Shown: piece after piece, positions 32,096 to 41,354 of the stretch
How the letters are laid out: every line of letters starts with the position of its first letter
How positions within the stretch are numbered: the first letter of the stretch is position 1
Assembly (NCBI GenBank): GCA_963575745.1
Contig: CAUYUJ010020580.1
Coordinates: 90,169 to 154,168 of the forward strand
DNA from: Prorocentrum cordatum
Taxonomy: Eukaryota > Sar > Dinophyceae > Prorocentrales > Prorocentraceae
Length of the DNA stretch: 64,000 bases
Reading direction: 5' to 3'
Translations under genes and position numbers: made by a program
The notes under the pieces: generated by a model
What the model was told of the DNA's origin: nothing
Databases searched by the model: none
The model's input: only the letters and a program-made list of their open reading frames with translations

Positions 32096-34366
32096 GATCT
32101 TCGAAGGTTGGAAGCGGGAAAACGTGAGAAGGCGAAACACATTAGAAAAACCATGGGACATCAACGATTTTCCCCTCTTTGGGCTCTCTCGGGACGGCTC
32201 TCGCAACTCTCGTGGGCTGTTCTTGGAGCCTCGTCGGGGTCTTTCTGGGGCCTCTCAGGGATCGGGTTTGTGTTGGGGCCTCTGGGTGGTCCGGAAGCCT
32301 TTCGGAGGTCTCTGGAAGCCTCCTGCTCCCACTCTTGGCCCCATCTTGGGCCTGTTCTGGGGTGATCTGGGGCTGTCCTGGGCGCCTCTTCGGCAGTCTT
32401 GGAGCCTTCTTGGCCCGTCTTGGGGCCGTCCTGAGGGTCTCTTGGGTGGTCTTGGGGCGGTCTTGGGAGCCTGTTGGAAGCTCGAAAGCGCGAGAAGCTA
32501 AAAATATTGAACAAAAAACCAATGACAATCTACGATTTTGGCCTCTTCGGGCCGTCCCGGGACGCCTCTCGGACCTCTCTTGGGGTCTCTTGGAGGTTAC
32601 CTGGGAGCCTCGAGAGCCGTCGGAAGGCTGACTTGGGCTGCTTGGGAGCGTTTTGGATCATCCTTTCGCATTCTGGGGGCTCCTGGGAGGCGTCTTGGGC
32701 TCTCTTGGAGCGCTGTGGAGGCCCCCCGGGAAGCCCGGGGGAGCGATACTGGGAACGTTCCCGAGATTTCTCGGGAAGGTGTGGCACCTGGGGCCAGGGG
32801 GGGCTCTATTGGGGTGCCTCTTGGGGCGTCTTCGGGGCCTCGTTTGGTGTTTTTTCTGGTCTCATGGGGGCCTCTTGGGGAGTGGGCGCTTCTTGGAGTC
32901 TCTTGGGGTCTCCTGGGGGTCTCTTGGGCCAAAAGGCGCGAATTTCCGATTCCTCGTCCTCGTCTTGGGCGCCGCCTTGGGGCGTTCTTGGGCGGTTTAG
33001 GCGCCTCGTGGGCCGTCTTGGCCCCCTCGTGGGCCGTCTTGGGGCCCTCTTGGGGGCATCCTCGACCGGCTTGGGTGTCTCTTGGGCCGTCTTGGACGCA
33101 GTGGAAGCCCACAAGGCGAACACGCCAAAAAACATAAGTTTTCCAATCGGAAATCGACAATTTTTGCTTATTGGGGCTCTCTCGGAGTAGGAGTCCCAAC
33201 TTCAAAAGAAAGGGGATCTCTGCAATTCCAATGTTTTGTTTCTCGGTGCTGTTCGGCGCTGTTTTTAGGGCCTCGCGGGTTTTTAACCGGGCCCCTCAGG
33301 GATCTGGGGCCTTCTGGACATCCTGGGGGTCCTGGAGGCTTCTCGGAAAATTCATGGGGCGTCCTGCTCCCGCTCTTGGGCCCATCTTGGGCCTTTCCTG
33401 GAGTGCTGCAGCGTTGGGCCCTCGAAAACGTAAGAAAACGAAAAACCTTGAACGAATAATGAAAATCAGCGATTTTGGTGTTTTCGGGGCGGCGGCCTTT
33501 CCCCGACTTCGAGTGAATCAAGATGTCTAGGATGTCGGATGAACAAGAAAATGTCGAGAAAGAGGATAGGGAGTAGGAGTCCCAACGGGAGAACAAATAA
33601 TCTCTCGAATTCAATGTTTAGAAAGGTTCTCGGTCTCTGAGCGGTGGAAGCGGGAAAACGTGAGAAGACGAAAAACGTAGAACAACCAACGGAACTTAAC
33701 GATTTTTTGCTCTTCGAGCTCTCTCGGGACGGCTCTCGAAGCTCTCTTGGGCTGTTTTGGAGGCCTTGACGGGCTTTTTAGGGGCCTCTCAAGGGTCTGA
33801 GGTGTGTTGGGGGCCTCTGAAGGTCCTGGAAGCCTCTCGGAGGTCTCTGGAGGCCTCCTGCTCCCGCTCTTTGCCCCATCTTGGGCCTGTTCTGGGGTGG
33901 TCTGGGGCTGTCCTGGGCGCCTCTTCGGTAGTCTTGGGGCCTTCTTGGTCCGTATTGGGGCCGTCTTGGGCGCCTCTCAGGCGGTTTTGGGGCGGTATCG
34001 GGGGCCTCTTCGGCCGTCTGGGAGCGTTGGAAGCATGAAATGGTGAGAAGGCCAAGCATTTTCACAAAAAATACGACAATTGACGATTTTAGGTTCCCCG
34101 GGCGCTCTCGGAGGGCCTCTTGGAACTCTCTTAAGGTCTGTTGGAAGCTCTTTGGGAGCCTTGAGCGCCGTCCGAAGGCTATCTTGGGTTGCTTGGGAGC
34201 GTCCTGGGCCGTTCTTTTACGTTCTGGGGGCTTCTTGGGGTCGTCTTGGGCTGTCCTTGGGCGTTTTGGGGGCTCCCCCGGAGGCTGGGAAGCGCGGTGC
34301 CGGGAGCGTTCCGCAGATGTTCCGGGGAGGTGTGGGACCCCCGGGGGCGGGGGGCCTCGGTTTTTT
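32096..34366 (+). repeat. CTTGG array with regularly recurring AT-rich spacers
   Basis: CTTGG units every 10-11 bp in blocks of about 200-400 bp. Spacers begin near 32100, 32470, 33095, 33415, 33645 and 34025. Most share GGAAGC, then GAAAACGTGAGAAG-like and GAAAAAC-like words, then AACGATTTT and CTCTTCGGGC or a variant. M3 copy 2 lies at 33180-33430. Confidence 0.85.
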
Positions 34367-34985
34367 TCCATGGAGGCTCCACAGGAGGCCCAAGAGGGCC
34401 CCAAGCGGGCCCCGAAAGTTATGTACCAACTGAGGGCCCGGTGGTACATCATTGCTGTGGCCCTCTTCGGGCCTCCTTGGGATCTCCCAGGGCCGTCTTC
34501 CAGACTAACTGGGGCCATCTCGAGGCTCTCTTGGGGACCTCTTCAGGCTCTGGGGGCCCCGAGAAACCTCCCATGGAGGCCCCAAGAGAGGCCCAAGATG
34601 GCCTCAAGAGCGCCCTGGGAGTTCTGTACCAACAGAGGGCGCGGTGGTACATGACTGCCGCGGCCCTCCTTGGGCCGTCAAGAGATCTCCCAGAGCCGTC
34701 CTCTGGCCCTTTTGGGCCCATCTCGGGGCCATTTTGGGCGACCTCTGCAGGCTCTAGGGCCTCGAGAATTCTCCCATGGGGGCTCCAAGAGAAGCCCAAA
34801 GATGGCCCCAAGAGGGCCCCGAGAGTTATGTACCAACCGAGGGCTGGGTGGTACATGAGTGCTGGGGCCCTTCTTGGGCCCTCCTGGGATATCCCAAGTC
34901 CGTCTTTCGGACCTTTGGGCCATCTCGGGGCCCTCTTGGGGCCTCTTCTGGTCGAAACATTAGCCTGGCGAAGGACCCCACTATA
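34367..34985. repeat. About 203-bp tandem hairpin units, three copies
   Basis: Units start near 34367, 34571 and 34772, each at CTCCCATGG or CCATGGAGG. Each has CCAAG words, then GTATGTACCA-type, a GAGGGC loop and GGTGGTACAT, then CTTGG words, so each is a large imperfect hairpin. A fourth copy starts at 35763 within the tandem duplication. Confidence 0.82.
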
Positions 34986-35762
34986 TTGAGTACCGCAATT
35001 GTGCATATCTTCTCCTGTGGCGCTCCCTCTGCGAACTGCCTCCTCGACAATTCGCGAGGCCGGAGACCTTGATGCCTGGATGAGACCTACTGTGTGCATG
35101 CAACGAAATGCGGCACGCAGGATCTGGGAAAACACGGGTCGATAAAACCATTGGCCGATGCACGCGTAGTGATAGCGGTGCAAGCGCGGCAACGTCCTAG
35201 GGCGAGCCGAGTGGGTCGACACTCTGGCCCGCAAATCGCCTCCTGAAGAGGCCGTAGTAGTCCGCCGACCCCCGCTTTGCCAAGGGTGCGATGGCGTGTG
35301 AGATGCGCGGCTGCCCCCCCATCTGTTCGCTCGCTCTCCCGGGGCTTCGACATCCAGCTTGAGGGTCGGGTGCCTTCTCCCCCGAAGTCCCCCTCGGCCC
35401 ACCGAACCCATATATACAGTCGAGGCGTTGACCCAAGGAACCCTAAATAAGGAACGAGGTCCCTACTTTCCATCAGTTGAACTTCGATTTCGTATCGCAG
35501 ACCTAAGGAACATCCAAGGCAAGCTGCGAAACAATCAAGGAACACGGAGCCACTCCCCAACGAAAAGGATTCCTTCTTCAGGGCCCCGACTGTATAGACT
35601 CCCCAACTTGCGCTCCGGGATTGCAAAAAGCTCCCGGAAAGCGCCGCGGCCGGCTCCAATGTGCCAGATAAGTCTTGCCTCCCGAAACGTCCCAAGTGGC
35701 CCAAGAGGGGCCGCAATTGCCTCCAAGGATGGCCCCAATATGGCCGTAGAACGCCACACGTA
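34782..35762 (+). repeat. Large tandem duplication, unit 1 (981 bp)
   Basis: Starts at GCTCCAAGAGAAGCCC and ends at GCCACACGTA. Nearly identical to 35763-37024 apart from two insertions and small changes. The empty insertion site of the 164-bp element is the TA at 35167-35168. Confidence 0.9.
35415..35594 (+). mobile_element. Family 3 element, copy 1 (about 180 bp, TA-flanked)
   Basis: Begins TACAGTCGAGGCG and ends GGGCCCCGACTGTA, with TA on both sides. Internal words GTTGACC, AAGGAAC, TTGAACTTCGA and GGTTCCTTCTT-type are shared with copies at 36676 and 47760. No ORF. Confidence 0.72.
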
Positions 35763-36137
35763 GCTCCAAGAGAAGCCCAAAGATGGCCCCAAGAGGGCCC
35801 CGAGAGTTATGTACCAACCTAGGGCTGGGTGGTACATGAGTGCTGGGGCCCTTCTTGGGCCCTCCTGGGATATCCCAAGTCCGTCTTTCGGACCTTTGGG
35901 CCATCTCGGGGCCCTCTTGGGGCCTCTTCTGGTCGAAACATTAGCCTGGCGAAGGACCCCACTATATTGAGTACCGCAATTGTGCATATCTTCTCCTGCG
36001 GCGCTCCCTCTGCGAACTGCCTCCTCGACAATCCGCGAGGCTGGAGGCCTTGATGCCTTGATGAGACCTACTGTGCTCATGCAACGAAGTGCAGCACGCA
36101 GGATCTGGGAGAACATGGGTTAAGAAATGCACGCGTA

Positions 36138-36301
36138 CACCCTGCGAAATGCTTAAGAAATCATGGGTTAAGAAATTCATAGTCTTAGAAAGTGAATAAA
36201 ACCCAGAACTTCTATCAAAATCTTGGGATTTACATTGAAAAGTTAAGAATAATCGAGACTCAGGACGAAAACTTAGGTTTTCTTAAGCATCGCCTAAGGT
36301 G
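36138..36301. mobile_element. Family 4 TA-flanked inverted-repeat element (164 bp)
   Basis: The left end CACCCTGCGAAATGC and the right end CGCCTAAGGTG are imperfect inverted repeats sharing ATGCTTAAGAAA. TA lies on both sides (36136-36137, 36302-36303). The paralogous unit 1 has CGCGTAGTGATAG with a single TA and no insert, so insertion with a TA duplication is direct. AT-rich unlike its surroundings, with no coding capacity. TA duplication is typical of Tc1/mariner-type transposases. Confidence 0.9.
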
Positions 36302-36439
36302 TAGTGATAGCGGTGCAAACGCGGCAACGTCCTAGGGCGAGCCGAATGGGTCGACGCTCTGGCCCGCGAACCGCCTCCTGAAGAGGCCGTAGTAGTCCGC
36401 CGACCGCCGCTTGCCAACGTGTGGGATGCGCGGCTGCCC

Positions 36440-36580
36440 CCTTACCTCTCTCCTCCTCCTCCTTCTCCTGCGCCCCCCTCCTCCTCCTGCTCCTCCTCCT
36501 CCCCCTCCTCCTCCTTCTCCTCCTCCTCCTCCTCCTCCTACTCCTCCTCCTCCTCCTCCCCTCCTCCTCCCCCTCCTCCC
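36440..36580. repeat. (TCC)n tract absent from the sister unit
   Basis: Unit 1 reads GGCTGCCCCCCCATCTG at this place; unit 2 has about 140 bp of TCC-rich DNA between GGCTGCCCCC and CCCCATCTG. Confidence 0.92.
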
Positions 36581-36675
36581 CCCATCTGTTCGCTCGCTCT
36601 CCCGGGGCTTCGACATCCAACTTGAGGGTCGGGTGCATTCTCCCCCGAAGTCGCCCTCGGCCCACCGAACCCATA

Positions 36676-36856
36676 TACAGTCGAGGCGTTGACCTAAAGG
36701 AACCCCAAATAAGGAGCGAGGTCCCTATTTTCCATCAGTCGAACTTCGATTTCGTATCGCAGACCTAAGGAACATCCAAGGCAAGCTGCGCAACAATTAA
36801 GGAACACGGAGCCACTCCCCAACGAAAAGGATTCCTTCTTCAGGGCCCCGACTGTA
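36676..36856 (+). mobile_element. Family 3 element, copy 2
   Basis: The counterpart of 35415-35594 in unit 2 of the tandem duplication; same ends and TA flanks. It was duplicated together with its surroundings and did not insert separately. Confidence 0.72.
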
Positions 36857-37024
36857 TAGACTCCCCAACTTGCGCTCCGGGATTGCAAAAAGCTCCCGGA
36901 AAGCGCCGCGGCCGGCTCCAATGTGCCAGATAAGTCTTGCCTCCCGAAACGTCCCAAGTGGCCCAAGAGGGGCCGCAATTGCCTCCAAGGATGGCCCCAA
37001 CATGGCCGTAGAACGCCACACGTA

Positions 37025-37327
37025 GCTCCAAGATGACCTGTGAAACGCACCCCATGCCTCCGAGAGGGTCCAATAGGCACCCAAGAGGCCCCCAAGGTGA
37101 AGCCAAGATGGCCCAAACAATGCCTCGTACGTCCGAGAGGTGACCAGCTGGCCTCCAAGACGGAGCAAAGAAGAGTTCCAAGATGACCTAAGACTGCCAT
37201 CTGTCCAGATGGCCCTGATGAGACTCTGCAAAACGAGCCCGAGACCCTCCGAGGGACCCGAATGATGTCCCAATAGCATCCGCGTGGGCCCCAAGACGAC
37301 CCCTCAAATGACCCCAATAGAGCCTCG
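37025..37327 (-). repeat. CCAAG array, minus orientation
   Basis: CCAAGAGGCCC, CCAAGATGGC and CCAAGACGGA units, less regular than at 25.8 kb, ending at the trinucleotide tracts. Confidence 0.75.
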
Positions 37328-37332
37328 TCGCT

Positions 37333-37382
<50 letters not shown>

Positions 37383-37719
37383 TGTTCTCTCCCCCTCCTC
37401 CTCCTCCTCCTCCTCCTCATGCTCCTCCTCCTCCTCCTCCTCCTCCTCCTCCTTCTCCAACTCCTCCTCACTCCACGTCCTCCTCCAACTCGACTTCTTC
37501 TTCCTCCTCCTCCTCCTCCTCCTCCTCCTCCTCCTCCCCCTCCTCCTCCTCCTCCCTCCTCCTCCTCCAGCTCGTCCTCATCCTTCTCCTCACCCTCCTC
37601 CTGCTGCTTGTCGTCGTCGTCGTCGTCGTCGTCTTCGTCGTCGCCGCAATGGTCGGCATCGTCGTCGTCGTCCTCCTCCTCCTCCCCCTCCCTCCTCCTC
37701 CTCCTCCTCCTCCTCCTCC
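37328..37719. repeat. (GTC)n and (TCC)n upstream of the LINE
   Basis: (GTC)n at 37328-37383, TCC-rich DNA to about 37600, a second (GTC)n near 37610-37672, then pure (TCC)n running directly into the spliced leader. Confidence 0.95.
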
Positions 37720-37741
37720 TCCGTAGCCATTTTGGCTCAAG
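37720..37741 (+). other. Dinoflagellate spliced leader sequence
   Basis: All 22 nt of the published dinoflagellate SL are present: T, then CCGTAGCCATTTTGGC, then TCAAG. The next bases are ATG, not the GT donor expected in an SL RNA gene, so this is the SL of a mature trans-spliced mRNA copied into DNA. Its first base cannot be told from the preceding TCC repeat. Confidence 0.97.
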
Positions 37742-37893
37742 ATGTTGTTGTCCCACGGGCAAGAAGTGGATACCTCTAGTCCGAGGCTTGTTCCCGTTTC
37801 AGGCAACCCCAGTCGGGCTGCGCGCTGCTGGGGCCAAGAGACTCATTCCTCGGACACGATTTTGGCAACTCCAGCGGTGTGCCTGCGCGCGCA

Positions 37894-38962
37894 ATGGGGC
37901 GCGGGCGCCAAACCTACACGTGTTGCAAGACCTGCGGTGGCTGGGTCTACGACTGGAAGCTCGAGAGGTCGGGCGGCTGGTGCTACAAGTGCCAAACTGT
38001 ACTCCCAGGTTGGTCGCCACAAGCGCAACGTGTACCGGGTGTCGAAGTCGGCAAGAGCAAGGGCGGCAAGGGGCCTCCCTGGCGTAAGGCGACGGCAGTA
38101 CATGGCTCGCTGGCAGAGCTCAGCAGCATGCGGGAGCGAGTCGAGACACTCACGGCGCAGATGGCCCCTCAAATCGACCTGGGACCAGTCAAAGCGGTGC
38201 AGTCGCAGGTGCAAGCGGCTGCACAGGCCCCCAAGAAGGAGGCCTCTAAGGAGCTGGAGCTGCGGCAGGCGATCAACAAGCTCAACAGGTGCCAGTTGGA
38301 GGTGGAGAGCACGACCTCCACCCTGCAGGAGGCGGAGGAGAAGATCTCGCAGCTGCGCGCCAAGAACGAGAAGGCTATCGGGGATGCGGCAGACGCGATG
38401 CTGGAGCACAAGAGGGCGTTGGCGGCGAACCAGGCGGAGACCGCTTGCCAGCCCCCAGACCCGCCCCAAGCAGAATGGCAGGCACCTGCGGTCGGCGACC
38501 TGTTCGACGACCTGGACGACTACGAGGAGGAGGATAGGATCAAGCTCAAGAAGTTCAAAGCAGACATGGAGGCGCTGGACCAATTGCTCCAGGCTGCGGC
38601 GGGTCAGTTCCGCCAGTTCAGCGAGCTCAAGCAGGAGGCGGCCAGCCTACGGCGGCAGGCCCAGAAGAAGCGCAAGAAGGTTGACGGCACTGGCGGGACC
38701 CAGAAGGGGGTGCAAGAGACGCAGGCTGCTGAGGCTGCAAGCGGCGGCCCAGGACCCGCGGCGGTGCCTGCAGGCGGCACCAGTGGTCAGGCCGCCTGGC
38801 CCCGCAGCAGAACAGGGTCGTGAACGGCAAGAGATCATCGACAAAATCAAGCAGCAGACCGAGCAGAAGGTCCAGGCGGCCAAGGGCAAGGCAACTTCGA
38901 CGTACAAAGAAGTGGTGCTCGGCTCTGACGGTGATGAGCAGCCTGGTGGGTATGGCCTTTAG
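37894..38962 (+). CDS. LINE ORF1, zinc-ribbon and coiled-coil protein
   Basis: Probable nucleic-acid-binding partner of ORF2. ATG at 37894 gives MGRGRQTYTCCKTCGGW; CKTC and CYKC about 20 residues apart form a zinc-ribbon-like pair. From about residue 70 on, the sequence is Glu/Gln/Lys/Ala-rich (ELRQAINKLNRCQLEVEST, LQEAEEKISQLRAKNEK) as in a coiled coil, then acidic (LFDDLDDYEEEDRIKLKKF), then basic (RRQAQKKRKKVDG). The frame as written stops at 38821-38823. In the next frame the coiled-coil style continues (RQEIIDKIKQQTEQKVQAAK) to a stop at 38960-38962, so a 1-bp frame change near 38790 is likely. Role inferred from position and composition. Confidence 0.7.
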
Positions 38963-41354
38963 CATCTTCTCCAACATCACAATGTGGGGGCCCAAGGCCC
39001 ACAAGTTCATTTCGGTAGACGGTAAGCAGAAGGATATCATCATGATGTGCGAGGCGCATGTAGATTGTAACAAGTTGGAGCAGGTGAGGGAGGAGGTATC
39101 CCGCGACGGCTGGAAGTTATCGGGCACAGCAGCGGTGCCCACCAAGCGATCGGAGACAGGAACCTCTGGCGGCGAGTTCATCGTGGCCAAAACCCACCTG
39201 GCCTGCACGGGCTACGATGACCCGTTTAGGGGATTTGCAGCGCTCAATGTCCACGCGCGATCGGGCAACATCATCCTGGTCGCGGCGTACCTGGTCCCAG
39301 GTGAAGGTTTCACAGGGTCGAATTGCCACAGAATTCGATCCCTGTCAGGTTTCGTCAGGTCTCTCACGGATCCTTGGGTGAGCTTGGCTGATTGGAATAT
39401 CCCGCTCGAACATATGGAGAAAGCTGAGCTACCAGGTAGGCTGGGCGGAGTTGTCATCCGCCCAGATATCAGCATCACGTGCGACAAAGGTAAGGGCAGC
39501 CTCATCGATTACGGCATTGCGAGGCTGGATTTCGCGCCCAGGCTCAAGCTATTGGCTGAGGGCCGAGTACCATGGCGCACGCACTGTGGATTGCAGTTGG
39601 TGGTAGAGGGCACTAAGCAGGAGTGGTGGCATCGGCAGGTTGACATCCCGAAGGCACTCCCGCACCAAGGTCGTCCTCAGAAGTTGGCGGACCCAGACTC
39701 GAAGACGAGCAAGAAGAAGCAGGCGGCGCGCCACAGGGTGCAGCACGCATTGGATGAGCACCTGCAGGAGGCCTACGCGGAGGCCATGACGGTGGAGGAG
39801 TCGGCGGCTGACACCCTGATTGGCTCGGTGCCGCCGAAGCCCTACGACATCACGAGCGAGATCTGGGGGCAGGTTAGCTTCGGGGATCACAAGCTGGAAC
39901 TGACGGAGGAGATGCGCATCACAGGTGACAAGATTATCATCAGGAGCGCGAAGCACCAGATGGACGAGTACCAGCTGACGGAGCAATACGGCGCGTGGGT
40001 CGCGAGGGTAGAGGAGGCCCACATCCTGAATGAGCAAATGTACGTTCAGGAGGCGCTGCGGTGTAAGGGGCGCGCGTCAGGATTTGGCATACGATGGATA
40101 CGTGCGAAACCCGCACCAGGACGTGCACGCATGAGATACGGACCAGCAGAGGAATGGAGCATGTTGGCAGCTGATTTGGTTCGATATCAGTCCTTGGTGG
40201 TGAATGGCACTGATGTCAAGCAGCAGAGCATGTGTGTCAAGCGTATCCTCAGGCAGATCGGAGTGCTCAGAGGCATCTCGCACAAGGATGCCCTTAGCAA
40301 GCACGACGCTGAGACCAGCAGCAATATGCACTTCCAAATGGCAGAGGACATTCTAGAATTAGACTTGGGACAGCTGGCAAATCTGGTTGACCAGACGGAG
40401 AGGTACCTGGCCAAGGCATCGTCCAGATCGATGACGACGGCGAGGAAAAGCTTCGCGACTTGGGCGAAGAAGGCCTGGCAGACCAAGGCGGGTATATTGC
40501 ACGGGCACGTCAAGCCGAAGGAGGCACCCAGATACGAGATGGCGATAAGACCAGATTTTGCCACGGCTGACCCAACCATCACCATGCGCTCGAAGGCCAG
40601 TAAATGGGAGACCATTTGGACGGATCCTGTGGATACGCGCACGGACATTATTGAACAGCTGGAGCACACGCGGCGCAGAGCGATACAGGAGGACCTTGAC
40701 CCCATCGACATGGAGATGCTGAACGTTGCTCTGCGTGTTACTGCTGCTTCAAAGGCAAAAGGATTTGATCAACTGGGCCCCACTGACATTGACAGACTCC
40801 CCGCGACGGCGAAGGAAGAGCTGTTATACATACTGCAACGGAGTGAAAGCACGATGGCGTGGCCACGGCAGTTATCGGCGACCAAGTGTGCAATGGTGGC
40901 GAAACCAGGGCCTGCAGCGGGAGATCGCGTGCTAGGCATGCTACCCCTCCCAGTCAAGTTGTGGTCCAGAGCTCGTGGAGGTGTGTGCTCAATGTGGAGT
41001 GCGGGATTATCTGACCACTGGGATACAGCGATCAAGGGCAGTTCGGCACTCAGAACAGGGCTGCTGCGAGCCATATTGGACGAGACGGGGATGGAGATAG
41101 GGGCATCGGCCTTGACGCTTTTGTTAGATATCGAGAAATTCTATGACACGGTCTCCTTGGTGATCTTGATGCAGACAGCTTGCGCGTCAGGATTCCCAGC
41201 AGTCGCTGTGGGGCTGGAAATGGTCATGTTCCTAGAGCCACGGTGTTTACAGGAGCGGTCCGCCATAAGCGAGGCTATATGGCCTACCAGATCGCTGGTG
41301 GCCGGCTCAGCTCGAGGGGTGACATTGACAAAATTGTTCTTCACCCAGTGCTAG
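38955..41354 (+). CDS. LINE ORF2, part 1: APE endonuclease and RT N-terminal half
   Basis: Starts at an ATG overlapping the ORF1 stop (38955-38962); an in-frame ATG at 38934 and a GTG at 38820 also exist. The endonuclease/exonuclease/phosphatase fold is shown by FSNITMWGPKA (Asn), MMCEAH (Glu), VSLADWNIP (Asp-x-Asn), GSLIDYGIAR (Asp) and WRTHCGLQL (His); these nick target DNA. RT follows: KGFDQLGPTDIDRLP, KCAMVAKPG, LLLDIEKFYDTVS (motif A, about 41120-41150) and SLVAGSARGVTLTK (motif B position). The frame then runs into a TAG at 41352-41354. The correct continuation (HPVLELAHRR) is in the next frame, so a frame change lies near 41335-41345. Confidence 0.88.
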   Translation, partial: AFSIFSNITMWGPKAHKFISVDGKQKDIIMMCEAHVDCNKLEQVREEVSRDGWKLSGTAAVPTKRSETGTSGGEFIVAKTHLACTGYDDPFRGFAALNVHARSGNIILVAAYLVPGEGFTGSNCHRIRSLSGFVRSLTDPWVSLADWNIPLEHMEKAELPGRLGGVVIRPDISITCDKGKGSLIDYGIARLDFAPRLKLLAEGRVPWRTHCGLQLVVEGTKQEWWHRQVDIPKALPHQGRPQKLADPDSKTSKKKQAARHRVQHALDEHLQEAYAEAMTVEESAADTLIGSVPPKPYDITSEIWGQVSFGDHKLELTEEMRITGDKIIIRSAKHQMDEYQLTEQYGAWVARVEEAHILNEQMYVQEALRCKGRASGFGIRWIRAKPAPGRARMRYGPAEEWSMLAADLVRYQSLVVNGTDVKQQSMCVKRILRQIGVLRGISHKDALSKHDAETSSNMHFQMAEDILELDLGQLANLVDQTERYLAKASSRSMTTARKSFATWAKKAWQTKAGILHGHVKPKEAPRYEMAIRPDFATADPTITMRSKASKWETIWTDPVDTRTDIIEQLEHTRRRAIQEDLDPIDMEMLNVALRVTAASKAKGFDQLGPTDIDRLPATAKEELLYILQRSESTMAWPRQLSATKCAMVAKPGPAAGDRVLGMLPLPVKLWSRARGGVCSMWSAGLSDHWDTAIKGSSALRTGLLRAILDETGMEIGASALTLLLDIEKFYDTVSLVILMQTACASGFPAVAVGLEMVMFLEPRCLQERSAISEAIWPTRSLVAGSARGVTLTKLFFTQC

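Larger units (their letters stand above)
35763..37024 (+). repeat. Large tandem duplication, unit 2 (1262 bp)
   Basis: Same sequence as 34782-35762 but with a 164-bp inserted element (36138-36301) and a TCC tract (about 36440-36580) that unit 1 lacks. Confidence 0.9.

Noticed and set aside
37720-37741. SL RNA gene
   Set aside because: The 22-nt leader is followed by ATG and coding sequence, not by a GT donor and the rest of an SL RNA, so it is a copied mRNA end.
37742-38962. Frame-2 ORF of 406 codons starting right after the SL as ORF1
   Set aside because: Most of it is Arg/Ser-rich with no structure, whereas the overlapping frame has a zinc ribbon and coiled coil; only its last 45 or so codons look real, as the continuation of ORF1 after a shift.
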